Below, piece after piece: positions 1 through 8,181 of a DNA stretch of 35,900 nucleotides. This DNA is from Methylophilaceae bacterium (GTDB lineage Bacteria > Pseudomonadota > Gammaproteobacteria > Burkholderiales > Methylophilaceae). A model generated the notes under the pieces. It worked only from the letters and a program-made list of their open reading frames with translations, had not been told where the DNA came from and did not search any database. The stretch is from contig CANMPB010000005.1 in the NCBI GenBank assembly GCA_947499625.1, positions 1 through 35,900 of the forward strand, in the 5' to 3' direction. The translations under genes were made by a program, and so were the position numbers. Position 1 is the stretch's first letter, and each line of letters begins with the position of its first letter.

Positions 1-86
1 AAGCGTCTTTTGGTCTTGTTATTGGCGTGAGATACGTTGTTTCCAGACATTGGTTTTTTGCCGGTTAATTGACATACGCGAGCCAT
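1..86 (-). CDS. rpmB: 50S ribosomal protein L28 (partial, 5' end only)
   Basis: The first 28 codons of ribosomal protein L28, a small protein of the large ribosomal subunit, run off the left edge on the minus strand. The visible N-terminus begins MARVCQLTGKKPMSGNNVSH and continues with ANNKTKRR, the conserved L28 start. The ATG is the complement of 84-86. An AGGA about nine bases upstream on the minus strand is an adequate ribosome binding site. The gene follows dut by 84 bp in the same direction, a gap with its own promoter candidate, so it need not depend on coaBC-dut transcription. rpmG often follows rpmB in proteobacteria, but that region lies outside the window. Identification is firm; only about a third of the gene is present. 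Confidence 0.9.
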   Translation of the reverse strand, partial: MARVCQLTGKKPMSGNNVSHANNKTKRR

Positions 87-131
87 AATTTAAATCCTTT
101 ATTTGTTACAATAATTTCGAAAAAGAGAGCT

Positions 132-161
132 ATTAAACCACATAACCCACTGTCTTTTCAA
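132..161 (-). promoter_or_regulatory. Candidate sigma-70 promoter for rpmB
   Basis: On the minus strand TTGAAA (complement of 156-161) is followed after 18 bases by TTTAAT (complement of 132-137). TGG directly precedes the hexamer, giving an extended -10. Both hexamers match consensus at five of six positions. Transcription would start near 125, leaving a leader of about 40 bases before the rpmB ATG. Predicted from pattern only. Confidence 0.4.
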
Positions 162-170
162 GTGAATTCG

Positions 171-623
171 TTAGTTTTTACCTGTACTTCCAAAGCCACC
201 TTCACCTCGTTCTGTCTCAGGAAATTCGGCTACAAGATTAAATTTAGCCTGGATAACGGGTACGATGATCAGTTGTGCGATACGCTCCATAGGATTGAGC
301 AGGAAAGCGTTCTCACCTCGATTCCAGCAAGAAACTAGCAATTGACCTTGGTAATCTGAATCTATTAGGCCTACCAAATTGCCTAAAACAATACCATGCT
401 TATGCCCTAAGCCCGACCTAGGAAGGATGAGGGCTGCATAAGCAGGATTCTTAATAAAGATAGAAATACCAGTGGGTATAAGAAAGGTTTCACCGGCATT
501 AATCGTTTGTACGTGCTCAGTACATGCTCTTAAATCAAGCCCTGCTGACCCCGGCGATCCGTAATTAGGCAGCATTTCCTCGATACGTTTATCCAAAATT
601 TTAAAATCAATTATTAGGCTCAT
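171..623 (-). CDS. dut: Deoxyuridine 5'-triphosphate nucleotidohydrolase (dUTPase)
   Basis: Hydrolyses dUTP to dUMP and pyrophosphate, keeping uracil out of DNA and supplying dUMP for thymidylate synthesis. The 150-residue protein has the usual length of the homotrimeric dUTPases and all five family motifs in order: GSAGLDLRA (25-33), PRSGLG (68-73), GLIDSDYQG (85-93, with the catalytic Asp at D88), MERIAQL and the C-terminal glycine-rich arm [10 protein letters not shown] (139-148) with the uracil-stacking Phe at 144. The ATG sits one base after the coaBC stop (TAA-C-ATG), so the two are almost certainly co-transcribed and translationally coupled. The coaBC-dut pair is a widespread proteobacterial arrangement. 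No anomaly seen. Confidence 0.97.
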   Translation of the reverse strand: MSLIIDFKILDKRIEEMLPNYGSPGSAGLDLRACTEHVQTINAGETFLIPTGISIFIKNPAYAALILPRSGLGHKHGIVLGNLVGLIDSDYQGQLLVSCWNRGENAFLLNPMERIAQLIIVPVIQAKFNLVAEFPETERGEGGFGSTGKN

Positions 624-624
624 G

Positions 625-1806
625 TTATTTGTCCGAATTTATGCGACGAGCTATTTCTTTTAAAATAGCTTTTGCTGCAACTATCTTATTTGATTTTGGT
701 AAATCAATAACATCGTTTTTGCCAATTATTGAAACTTTAGTATCTTGTAAACCCATAGACTCATGAATTAAGTTTGCCACAATTAAATCTAAATTTTTCG
801 TCTTTAGTTTTTTTTGTGCATTTTCAATGAGATTTTCACTTTCCGCAGCAAAGCCTACTTTAAAGATTTTATTTTTAGATAGCCCCACTTCTTTAAGAAT
901 ATCTACCGTAGGTTTGAGTTGAAGCGTCATATCTAAACTGTCTTTTTTTAATTTACCATTAAATTTTTCTTTAGGCGTGTAATCAGAGATAGCTGCAACA
1001 CTAATAAAAATATCTTGATCATTGATATGTTGAAGGACAGCTTCATGCATCGAATGCGCATCCCTTGCATCAATGATATTTATATTTCCTGAAAAATCTT
1101 GATAGCCTGACGTAATTAAAGTGACTGATGCACCCATAGATTCTGCAGTATTAGCGATAGCAGAACCCATATTGCCCGAACTAAGATTTGTAATGGCTCT
1201 CACGTCATCTATCATTTCAATTGTACCGCCAGAGGTTATTAATATCTTTTTGTTTTTAAGGATTTTAGGCATGAGATGATTTTGAATTGATCTGAATAGT
1301 TCTTCTGTATTCATCATTCTTCCAAGTCCTATGTCACCACAAGCCTGTTCTCCTGAATCAGGGCCAAAAAATAACACGCCATCTTTTTTTAATTGTGAAA
1401 CATTTCGTTGAGTAGCTTCATTGGCCCACATGTGAACATTCATGGCAGGAGCGACCGCAATTGGACAAACTCTTGCTAAGCACAAGGACGATAAAAGATC
1501 ATCAGCAAAGCCATGAGTTAATTTTGCCAAGAAGTTAGCACTGGCAGGCGCAATAACAATAAGATCGTAATCCCTTGATAATTCAATGTGCGACATCCCA
1601 TTGTTAGCATTGCTTTTCCATAAACTTGTTAAAACTTCTTTGCCTGATAGGGCCTGAAATGTAAGGGGTGTTATAAAACGACTCGCAGATTCGGTCATCA
1701 CAATTTGAACATCAAAATCGTTTTTAACTAGAAGGCGAGTTAATTCAGCTGCTTTGTATGCAGCTATGCCTCCAGTAACGCCGAGAATTATTTTATGAGA
1801 TACCAA
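625..1806 (-). CDS. coaBC: Bifunctional phosphopantothenoylcysteine decarboxylase / phosphopantothenate-cysteine ligase
   Basis: Carries out two successive steps of coenzyme A synthesis: CTP-dependent ligation of cysteine to 4'-phosphopantothenate (CoaB) and FMN-dependent decarboxylation of the product (CoaC). The N-terminal flavoprotein domain shows [11 protein letters not shown] (9-19), the catalytic His at about 73 in MSHIELS, the PAMNVHMW motif (120-127) and the flap [10 protein letters not shown] with C156. The CoaB half starts near 184 ([11 protein letters not shown], then NLSSGNMG). Length 393 is normal. The start is TTG (complement of 1804-1806): upstream in frame there is no ATG or GTG before a stop, and the next codons reach the conserved GVTGG at once. 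No clear Shine-Dalgarno precedes it, so initiation may be weak. It heads the coaBC-dut unit and is divergent from cstA. Confidence 0.96.
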   Translation of the reverse strand: MVSHKIILGVTGGIAAYKAAELTRLLVKNDFDVQIVMTESASRFITPLTFQALSGKEVLTSLWKSNANNGMSHIELSRDYDLIVIAPASANFLAKLTHGFADDLLSSLCLARVCPIAVAPAMNVHMWANEATQRNVSQLKKDGVLFFGPDSGEQACGDIGLGRMMNTEELFRSIQNHLMPKILKNKKILITSGGTIEMIDDVRAITNLSSGNMGSAIANTAESMGASVTLITSGYQDFSGNINIIDARDAHSMHEAVLQHINDQDIFISVAAISDYTPKEKFNGKLKKDSLDMTLQLKPTVDILKEVGLSKNKIFKVGFAAESENLIENAQKKLKTKNLDLIVANLIHESMGLQDTKVSIIGKNDVIDLPKSNKIVAAKAILKEIARRINSDK

Positions 1807-1861
1807 GATAAGATTTACGCAGTCGCGATGAATTTAGTTATTTTAATTTTTATTAATTGCA

Positions 1862-1867
1862 TATAAT
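1862..1867 (+). promoter_or_regulatory. Candidate -10 element for cstA
   Basis: A perfect TATAAT lies in the 139-bp gap between the divergent coaBC and cstA genes (1807-1945). No good -35 hexamer sits 16-18 bases upstream, and a TG lies one base too far away to be a standard extended -10. If used, the leader would be about 70 bases. The rest of the gap is AT-rich and shows no convincing operator or hairpin. Weak call. Confidence 0.3.
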
Positions 1868-1945
1868 TAATGGGGTAAATGGGACACAAGTATATCAAAG
1901 ATATATAAGGCAATAAATTAATTTAGACATCAGATTGGATATGCC

Positions 1946-3946
1946 GTGATTAAAAAATATTTTAAAAATATAGTTTGGATTCTAGTGGCTTTATTAGGGG
2001 CTCTTGCATTTTCGACAATTGCACTGAGTCGTAATGAGAGTATCAACGCTGTTTGGTTTATTACGGCTGCTGTATGTATATTCATGATTGCTTATAGATT
2101 TTATGCAAGCTGGATTGCAGCAAAGGTTCTAGTCATTGACGAGCATAAAAAAACACCAGCTCTAAGACTCAGAAATGATAAAGATTTTATTCCTACGGAT
2201 AAATGGATTGTATTTGGTCACCATTTTGCTGCGATTGCTGGGCCAGGCCCTTTGGTTGGCCCTACGTTAGCAGCCCAGTTTGGTTATCTTCCTGGCATGT
2301 TATGGATCTTAATAGGCGCTGTATTAGGAGGCGCTGTTCAAGATATGACCACATTATTTTTTTCGATGAGGCGCAACGGAAAAAGCCTAGGACAAATGGC
2401 AAGGGATGAGATTGGCGTGATTGGTGGAACCGCTTCATTAATTGGTACATTTTTAATCATGGTCATTTTGATTGCTGTTTTGGGGTTGGTGGTTGTGAAT
2501 GCCATGAAGCATAGTCCATGGGCAACATCAACGGTTGCCGCAACAATTCCCATAGCAATTTTTATTGGTATTTATTTAAGATCCATTAGAGCAGGAAGAG
2601 TCCTTGAGGCGTCATTAATTGGATTTGGATTATTACTTTTGGCCGTGTTTGCTGGGGGCTTGATTGATCATTCCCAGACGCTAAGGACTTATTTTGATCA
2701 TGATAGTTTGACGTTGGCGTGGGCTATTATTTTTTATGGCTTTGCAGCAGCAGTTCTTCCAGTTTGGCTTTTGTTAGCGCCAAGAGACTATCTCTCGACA
2801 TTTGTAAAATTAGGTACAGTGATTGTTTTAGCGATTGCAATTATAACCTTGCAACCAGAAATTAAAATGCCAGCACTGACTCAGTTTACAGATGGAACGG
2901 GCCCTATTTTTGGCGGCAGTGTATTTCCTTTTGTTTTTATTACCATTGCGTGTGGGTCAATTTCTGGATTTCACTCTTTAATAGCTTCTGGTACAACACC
3001 TAAATTATTAGACAATGAAAAGTATATTCCAATGATTGGATATGGTGCGATGCTCTTAGAATCCTTCGTAGCTATTATGGCCTTAATAGCCGCAACAGTA
3101 TTGGAGCCAGGCATCTTTTTTGCAATCAATAGCCCTGTTGGGGTTGTTGGATCAGAAGCTGTCGATGCTATTCAAAAAATAAATGCATGGGGATTTAAAG
3201 TGACGGTTGAGGAAATGGAATTACTTGCAAAAAATATGGGCGAAACGTCACTTTTTGCAAGAACAGGTGGAGCCCCTTCACTGGCAGTAGGTATGGCGAA
3301 TATATTTGGCAAGGCATTTGGTACAAATTTATTAGCGATGTGGTATCACTTTGCCATCATGTTTGAGGCAATATTTATTCTCACCACATTGGATGCAGGA
3401 ACTCGTGTTGGAAGATTTATGTTACAGGATATGATTGGCAACATTTATCCGAAGTTTGGTCAAACTTCATGGATGCCATCTATTATTTTAAGTAGTGCAA
3501 TCGTTGTAAGCTGTTGGGGATATTTTTTATACATCGGCGTGATAGATCCTAATGGTGGCGTAAATATTCTATGGCCTTTATTTGGTATTGCGAATCAAAT
3601 GTTGGCAGCGATTGCATTATCTGTGGGTACTGGCATTCTTATTAAATCAAACAAATTAAAATATGCTTGGGTGACTGGGCTACCTTTAATTTGGTTAATT
3701 ATTGTGACTACTACCGCTGCTTATCAGAAAATATTTAGCCATGATATTAGAGTTGGATTTCTAGCAGCAGCGAGAGATCTGACAGATAAAATAAATACAG
3801 GACTCATAGAAGATAGTAAAATTTCCATTACTCATCAATTAATTTTTAACCAAAAATTAGATGCCTTTATTACTCTATTCTTGCTTATTATTTTGTGGAC
3901 AGTGGTCATTGATATGTTAAGAATTTCATTTTTTAAAAAGAATTAA
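1946..3946 (+). CDS. cstA: CstA-family carbon-starvation transporter (pyruvate/peptide permease)
   Basis: A polytopic inner-membrane protein of the CstA family (PF02554), whose Enterobacteria members import peptides or pyruvate on carbon limitation. The 666-residue protein aligns along its whole length with E. coli CstA as I recall it: the signature block GHHFAAIAGPGPLVGP (about 91-106), then QDMTTLFFSMRRNGKSLG, HSPW, VLPVWLLLAPRDYLSTF, ISGFHSLIASGTTPKLL and WPLFGIANQMLA. It is slightly shorter than the 701-residue E. coli protein, lacking its long polar C-terminal tail. The start is GTG; an in-frame TAA lies upstream and no in-frame ATG is available. The nearby ATG at 1941 opens only ATG-CCG-TGA, whose stop overlaps the GTG. 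The next gene is ybdD, the usual small partner. Substrate here is inferred from family only. Confidence 0.93.
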   Translation: MIKKYFKNIVWILVALLGALAFSTIALSRNESINAVWFITAAVCIFMIAYRFYASWIAAKVLVIDEHKKTPALRLRNDKDFIPTDKWIVFGHHFAAIAGPGPLVGPTLAAQFGYLPGMLWILIGAVLGGAVQDMTTLFFSMRRNGKSLGQMARDEIGVIGGTASLIGTFLIMVILIAVLGLVVVNAMKHSPWATSTVAATIPIAIFIGIYLRSIRAGRVLEASLIGFGLLLLAVFAGGLIDHSQTLRTYFDHDSLTLAWAIIFYGFAAAVLPVWLLLAPRDYLSTFVKLGTVIVLAIAIITLQPEIKMPALTQFTDGTGPIFGGSVFPFVFITIACGSISGFHSLIASGTTPKLLDNEKYIPMIGYGAMLLESFVAIMALIAATVLEPGIFFAINSPVGVVGSEAVDAIQKINAWGFKVTVEEMELLAKNMGETSLFARTGGAPSLAVGMANIFGKAFGTNLLAMWYHFAIMFEAIFILTTLDAGTRVGRFMLQDMIGNIYPKFGQTSWMPSIILSSAIVVSCWGYFLYIGVIDPNGGVNILWPLFGIANQMLAAIALSVGTGILIKSNKLKYAWVTGLPLIWLIIVTTTAAYQKIFSHDIRVGFLAAARDLTDKINTGLIEDSKISITHQLIFNQKLDAFITLFLLIILWTVVIDMLRISFFKKN

Positions 3947-3952
3947 TAAGCC

Positions 3953-4132
3953 ATGTTAATAGCTATTAAATCAATATATGAATTTTTGCGTCGATTATCA
4001 GGAGATGATCTCTACGATATATATTTGAAGAACCATAAACAATGTTCAAAAAAACATAAACTCATGAGTAAGCAAAAATTTTATCAAGCCACACTTGATA
4101 AAAAATGGAGTGGTATAAAGCGCTGTTGTTAG
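3953..4132 (+). CDS. ybdD: YbdD/YjiX family small protein (DUF466), CstA partner
   Basis: A 59-codon gene read directly from the sequence. It starts with ATG seven bases after the cstA stop and encodes MLIAIKSIYEFLRRLSGDDL, ends in WSGIKRCC, and is rich in Lys and Arg. The RRLSGDDLYDIYL block, the HKLMSKQKFY region and the Cys-Cys C-terminus are typical of the YbdD/YjiX family, which nearly always follows cstA-type genes. YjiX-type proteins are linked genetically to pyruvate transport by their CstA/BtsT partner; the molecular role is unclear. The stop TAG (4130-4132) overlaps the lgt stop on the other strand by four bases. Below 60 residues, so easily missed by automated cut-offs. Confidence 0.9.
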   Translation: MLIAIKSIYEFLRRLSGDDLYDIYLKNHKQCSKKHKLMSKQKFYQATLDKKWSGIKRCC

Positions 4133-4896
4133 CTTTTCCTAAAGAGATAAATACCAGCGATGAGCATCGGAATAGATAGCCATTGGCCCATTGAAAGATC
4201 AAGGAATAGCAGCCCTAAGAACTGATCAGGCTGTCTTGTAAATTCAATTAAAAATCTAAACGTTCCATATAGCATTAAAAATACAGCAGATATCTGGCCC
4301 GTTTTTCTTTTTTGCTTTGAGTATAACCAAAGCGCTATAAAAAGAACAAACCCCTCAAAGAGGCTTTCGTAAAGTTGTGAAGGGTGCCGTGATAGATTAT
4401 CCACATTAGGGAAGATCATACCTAAGAAAAATTGGGTAGGCCTTCCCCATAACTCCGCATTAATAAAATTTCCAATACGACCAAAAGCAAGCCCTAGAGG
4501 AACTAAGGGTGCAATGAAATCTAAAATAGAAAATAAAGATATTTTATATTTTTTAGCCAAAAGCACCATGGCAATAATTACGCCTAAAAAACCGCCGTGG
4601 AATGACATGCCGCCCTTCCATAAAGCAATGATCTCGGCTGGCTCCTGAACATAATATTGCAGTTGATAAAATAAGATATAACCTAATCGCCCACCTGCAA
4701 TAACGCCGATAGCACCATAAACAAAAGCATCATCCAGCATCTTTTCATTCCAGGATAGCCATGGACGCGTTCTGATTTGAACTTTACCTAACTGAAGAAA
4801 GCCCACAAAGGCCAAAAGATACATGATTCCGTACCAATGAATTTGAAATGGTCCAAGATTAACTGCTACAGGGTCTATTTGGGGATGAATAAGCAT
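4129..4896 (-). CDS. lgt: Phosphatidylglycerol-prolipoprotein diacylglyceryl transferase
   Basis: Transfers diacylglycerol from phosphatidylglycerol to the lipobox cysteine of prolipoproteins, the first step of lipoprotein maturation in the inner membrane. The 255-residue protein shows the family pattern: HPQIDPVAVNLGPFQIHWYG at the N-terminus, a conserved FHGGFLG (99-105, His 100 equivalent to E. coli H103) and the signature GRIGNFINAELWGRPT (139-154, R140 and N143 matching E. coli R143 and N146). Several hydrophobic segments follow, and the protein ends in a short basic tail. It reads alone on the minus strand, divergent from ilvD (63 bp between starts) and convergent with ybdD, overlapping its stop. 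A TATAAT on the minus strand (complement of 4909-4914) lies only about 12 bases from the ATG, which would give a very short leader. thyA, a common neighbour, is absent. Confidence 0.97.
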   Translation of the reverse strand: MLIHPQIDPVAVNLGPFQIHWYGIMYLLAFVGFLQLGKVQIRTRPWLSWNEKMLDDAFVYGAIGVIAGGRLGYILFYQLQYYVQEPAEIIALWKGGMSFHGGFLGVIIAMVLLAKKYKISLFSILDFIAPLVPLGLAFGRIGNFINAELWGRPTQFFLGMIFPNVDNLSRHPSQLYESLFEGFVLFIALWLYSKQKRKTGQISAVFLMLYGTFRFLIEFTRQPDQFLGLLFLDLSMGQWLSIPMLIAGIYLFRKS

Positions 4897-4959
4897 AAGT
4901 TTGTTGTCATTATAAGTTAAAATAATTGTTTAAATTGATGGTAATTTTAAGAGGTCATT

Positions 4960-6813
4960 ATGCCCGCATATCGCTCTAAAACGACAACCCATGGCAGAAA
5001 CCAAGCTGGTGCCCGAGCACTTTGGCGAGCCACAGGCATGAAGGACGAGGATTTTACAAAGCCAATTATTGCAGTTTGTAATTCATTTACACAGTTCGTT
5101 CCAGGACATGTTCATTTAAAAGATATAGGGCAGCTTGTAGCAAGAGAAATTGAAAAACATGGTGGTGTCGCAAAAGAATTTAATACCATCGCAGTAGATG
5201 ACGGTATAGCTATGGGACATGACGGCATGCTATACAGTCTGCCAAGCCGAGATCTAATTGCGGATAGTGTTGAATACATGGTCAATGCTCACTGTGCAGA
5301 TGCCGTTGTTTGTATATCTAATTGCGATAAGATAACTCCCGGTATGCTTATGGCAGCCCTCAGAATTAATATTCCCGTAGTCTTTGTTTCAGGCGGCCCT
5401 ATGGAAGCCGGCAAGGTTAGTTGGGATAATCAAATAAAGAAATTAGATTTAGTAGATGCAATGGCTGCAGGTGCTGACACGAGAGTCTCTGATAAAGAAC
5501 TCGATGAAATTGAACGATCAGCGTGTCCAACATGTGGTTCATGTTCTGGAATGTTTACAGCAAATTCAATGAATTGTCTTACAGAAGCGCTAGGATTAAG
5601 TTTACCTGGCAATGGTAGTACTTTAGCTACGCATGCGGCCAGAAAAAAGTTATTCCAAGATGCCGGAAAACTTATTGTCAATCTAGCTAAACAATATTAC
5701 GAAAAAGATGATGAAAGTATATTGCCTAGGAATGTTGCGAATTTTAAAGCTTTCGAAAATGCAATGACCTTAGATGTCTCTATGGGAGGCTCAACGAATA
5801 CGGTTCTCCATTTACTTGCTGCAGCTAATGAAGCCAAGGTGAATTTCACTATGAATGATATAGATCGTATCTCAAGAAAAGTACCCTGTTTGGCAAAAGT
5901 AGCGCCTGCTTCAGCCAAGTTCCACATGGAAGATGTTCATAGAGCGGGAGGTGTAATGGGTATCTTGGCAGAGCTTGATCGCGCGACTTTAATTCATAGA
6001 GATGTCCCTACTGTGCACTCCAAAACTTTAGGTGAAGCAATAGATCATTGGGATATTGTGACAACTAAAAATGAGGAAGTAAAAAACTTCTATCGCGCTG
6101 CACCAGGAGGCATACCCACTACGATTGCTTTCAGTCAGAGTATGCTCTATCCGACTTTAGACGACGATAGAACTTCTGGATGTATTCGAAATAAAGAAAA
6201 TGCCTATAGCCAAGATGGTGGACTTGCAGTGCTTTTTGGAAATATTGCACGTAATGGCTGCATTGTTAAAACGGCAGGTGTTGATGAGAGTATTTTGAAA
6301 TTCAAAGGTCGAGCGCGTATTTTTGAATCACAAGATGAGGCAGTTACGGCTATTTTAGATGACAAGATTATTGCAGGCGATGTAGTTGTCATCTCGTATG
6401 AAGGACCAAGAGGCGGGCCTGGTATGCAAGAAATGCTTTATCCAACCACTTATTTAAAATCAAAAGACCTTGGTAAAGTTTGTGCACTTTTAACTGATGG
6501 AAGATTTTCTGGAGGAACATCAGGGCTAAGCATTGGACATGTATCACCTGAGGCTGCTGAGCAAGGAGAGATCGCATTAATTGAAGAGAATGATCAGATT
6601 GAAATTGATATTCCTAACCGAACAATTAATTTAATGATTGACGATGCAACCCTTCTTGAAAGAAAAAGTAAGATGAATGCTAAGGGTAAGAGCGCTTGGA
6701 AACCTAAACCAAGAATAAGAAAAGTTTCTCAAGCATTAAGAGCTTATGCATTAATGACTACAAGCGCTGATAAAGGTGCTATTCGTGATATTTCAAAGTT
6801 AGAGGAAATTTAA
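4960..6813 (+). CDS. ilvD: Dihydroxy-acid dehydratase
   Basis: Dehydrates 2,3-dihydroxyisovalerate and its 3-methylvalerate homologue to the 2-oxo acids that become valine, leucine and isoleucine; also feeds pantothenate synthesis. The 617-residue length matches the long [4Fe-4S]/[2Fe-2S] IlvD class. Metal ligands are visible: C122 in [10 protein letters not shown] with the carbamylated-lysine candidate K124, C195 in [11 protein letters not shown], and D81 in [12 protein letters not shown]. The C-terminal block [15 protein letters not shown] and [12 protein letters not shown] is intact. AGAGG lies five bases before the ATG, one of the better ribosome binding sites here. No other ilv or leu gene is in the window, so it is a lone pathway gene, followed after eight bases by a mutarotase of unrelated pathway. 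Confidence 0.98.
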   Translation: MPAYRSKTTTHGRNQAGARALWRATGMKDEDFTKPIIAVCNSFTQFVPGHVHLKDIGQLVAREIEKHGGVAKEFNTIAVDDGIAMGHDGMLYSLPSRDLIADSVEYMVNAHCADAVVCISNCDKITPGMLMAALRINIPVVFVSGGPMEAGKVSWDNQIKKLDLVDAMAAGADTRVSDKELDEIERSACPTCGSCSGMFTANSMNCLTEALGLSLPGNGSTLATHAARKKLFQDAGKLIVNLAKQYYEKDDESILPRNVANFKAFENAMTLDVSMGGSTNTVLHLLAAANEAKVNFTMNDIDRISRKVPCLAKVAPASAKFHMEDVHRAGGVMGILAELDRATLIHRDVPTVHSKTLGEAIDHWDIVTTKNEEVKNFYRAAPGGIPTTIAFSQSMLYPTLDDDRTSGCIRNKENAYSQDGGLAVLFGNIARNGCIVKTAGVDESILKFKGRARIFESQDEAVTAILDDKIIAGDVVVISYEGPRGGPGMQEMLYPTTYLKSKDLGKVCALLTDGRFSGGTSGLSIGHVSPEAAEQGEIALIEENDQIEIDIPNRTINLMIDDATLLERKSKMNAKGKSAWKPKPRIRKVSQALRAYALMTTSADKGAIRDISKLEEI

Positions 6814-6821
6814 TTTTTAAA

Positions 6822-7721
6822 ATGATAAGTGAAAAAAATATAACGGCTGCTGAAAGTTACAAGATTACACAAAATGAAACTGGTTTAAAATTTATTACGA
6901 TTGATAATGAGCTTGCTTCAGCAAAGATTGCGCTTCAAGGCGCTCACATTATGCAATGGAAACCACATGATATAAAAAATGAAGTACTCTGGCTTTCAAG
7001 CAATGCGAGATATATGCATGGAAGATCTATTCGAGGCGGCGTACCTATTTGTTGGCCTTGGTTTGGCGCTCACCCTACAGACGGAAGCTTTTGTCCACAT
7101 GGATTCGCTAGAGTTATTCCATGGCGGATTAATGAGATTGTTGATTTAGAAGGCGGTGCTACTAAAGTGATATTTGTTATGCTTCCTACGCCCGAAGTGA
7201 ATAGACAACTTTCATATCAGTTTAATTTAGAATTTTCTATTACGATTGGTAGTTCAATCCACCTTGATCTTAAAACAACGAATTTATCTGAACAACCTTT
7301 CTTAATTGGTGAGGGATATCACACTTATTTTGAGATAAGTGATATTGAAAATATTGAAGTGGCCGGATTAGAAAATAAAATCTATTCAGACAAAGCCAGG
7401 GGATATAAAAAATTCACTCAAGAAGACCAAATTAAATTTGATGCTGAATTTGATAGAGTTTATTTAAATACAAAAGAGACATGTGTGATTCATGATGAAG
7501 GATTTAATCGAAAAATTACTGTTCAAAAACAAAACAGTGAGTCAACGGTTATTTGGACACCGTGGGATAAAAAAGTTAAAACCATGGCTGATATGGGCAC
7601 TGAAAATGAGTGGAGAAAAATGATCTGCGTAGAAAGTGTTAATGCACTTGAAAACAGCGTTATGGTCTATCCGAATCAGTCCCATAACCTAATAGCTGAG
7701 TATTTAGTTCAAGAATATTAA
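6822..7721 (+). CDS. D-hexose-6-phosphate mutarotase (YeaD-like aldose 1-epimerase family)
   Basis: Predicted to interconvert the alpha and beta anomers of a hexose 6-phosphate in the cytosol. The 299-residue protein has the hallmark of the YeaD/YMR099c branch rather than GalM: SIRGGVPICWPWFGAH (about 69-84) followed by SFCPHGFAR with the catalytic His, YHTYFEISDIENIEV in the centre, and a C-terminal WTPWDKK...WRKMICVES block holding the expected catalytic Glu. It starts eight bases after ilvD with no Shine-Dalgarno in the gap, so it is probably translated from ilvD mRNA. The true substrate (glucose-6-phosphate or another sugar phosphate) cannot be told from sequence. Confidence 0.9.
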   Translation: MISEKNITAAESYKITQNETGLKFITIDNELASAKIALQGAHIMQWKPHDIKNEVLWLSSNARYMHGRSIRGGVPICWPWFGAHPTDGSFCPHGFARVIPWRINEIVDLEGGATKVIFVMLPTPEVNRQLSYQFNLEFSITIGSSIHLDLKTTNLSEQPFLIGEGYHTYFEISDIENIEVAGLENKIYSDKARGYKKFTQEDQIKFDAEFDRVYLNTKETCVIHDEGFNRKITVQKQNSESTVIWTPWDKKVKTMADMGTENEWRKMICVESVNALENSVMVYPNQSHNLIAEYLVQEY

Positions 7722-7726
7722 GAGTT

Positions 7727-7764
7727 TAATTTTATTTAAATTGCTTTTAATTTAAATAAAATTA
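7727..7764. repeat. Perfect 16-bp AT-only inverted repeat upstream of the cytochrome c gene
   Basis: Left arm TAATTTTATTTAAATT (7727-7742), loop GCTTTT (7743-7748), right arm AATTTAAATAAAATTA (7749-7764). The arms are exact reverse complements. The structure fills the gap between the mutarotase stop and the cytochrome c gene. The last base of the right arm is the first A of the AGGAG ribosome binding site (7764-7768). There is no run of T after the stem, and the stem has no G or C, so it does not look like a normal intrinsic terminator. It could be a regulator site, an mRNA-end stabiliser or a translation-control stem. Confidence 0.85.
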
Positions 7765-7772
7765 GGAGTATC

Positions 7773-8129
7773 ATGATAATCGCAAAAACAATTCAAGGGC
7801 GGAATAATATGAAATCAGTAATTTTAGGTATTGCAATGGTTGGCGCACTTGCAGGGAACCAAGCTCAAGCTTTAGATGCTAAAGCTGCTGAAGCATTAGC
7901 TCAAAAAAGCGGATGTTTAGCTTGTCATAGTGTTGAAAAAAAAGTGCTTGGACCATCTTATAAAGAAGTGGCAGCTAAGTACAAGAGTGATAAAGGTGCT
8001 GAAGCGAGATTGGCAGCTAAGGTCAAAGCAGGTGGTAGTGGTGTTTGGGGCCCAGTTCCAATGCCGCCTCACCCGCAAGTTAAAGATGAAGATATTAAAA
8101 CAATCGTACAATGGGTTTTATCGCTTTAA
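7773..8129 (+). CDS. Periplasmic class I cytochrome c (c-551/c-552 type)
   Basis: A small soluble electron carrier. The CLACH haem site follows the mature N-terminus, and the second axial ligand is the Met in GVWGPVPMPPHP. The whole mature domain resembles Nitrosomonas europaea cytochrome c-552 and Pseudomonas c-551, which pass electrons to terminal oxidases or reductases. A signal peptide is clear: a Lys, then a hydrophobic stretch ILGIAMVGALAG and a likely cut after AQA. Two starts are possible: ATG at 7773, four bases after a strong AGGAG, or ATG at 7809, which gives a conventional short signal peptide (106 residues) behind a weak GGGCGGA. I keep 7773 because of the AGGAG; 7809 is nearly as likely. 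Transcription ends at the hairpin just downstream. Confidence 0.92.
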   Translation: MIIAKTIQGRNNMKSVILGIAMVGALAGNQAQALDAKAAEALAQKSGCLACHSVEKKVLGPSYKEVAAKYKSDKGAEARLAAKVKAGGSGVWGPVPMPPHPQVKDEDIKTIVQWVLSL

Positions 8130-8141
8130 TGAAATTTTAAA

Positions 8142-8181
8142 CCTAAATAAAAAACCGGCTTAGGCCGGTTTTTTATTTAGG
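8142..8181. terminator. Bidirectional intrinsic terminator (cytochrome c / permease)
   Basis: An exact 18-bp inverted repeat: CCTAAATAAAAAACCGGC (8142-8159), loop TTAG, GCCGGTTTTTTATTTAGG (8164-8181). Read on either strand, a GC-rich CCGGC/GCCGG stem is followed by six T. It therefore serves both the plus-strand cytochrome c unit and the minus-strand operon that ends with the permease. The right arm also encodes the last permease codons, and the permease stop lies in the loop. Confidence 0.93.

Noticed and set aside
69..338. An 89-codon plus-strand frame opposite rpmB and dut
   Set aside because: Antisense to two conserved genes and without family features.
7930..8163. A 77-codon frame overlapping the cytochrome c gene and running into the terminator
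   Set aside because: It is a +1 shadow of the cytochrome gene. It ends in LNKKPA only because the terminator is a perfect palindrome that encodes the same permease end on the other strand.
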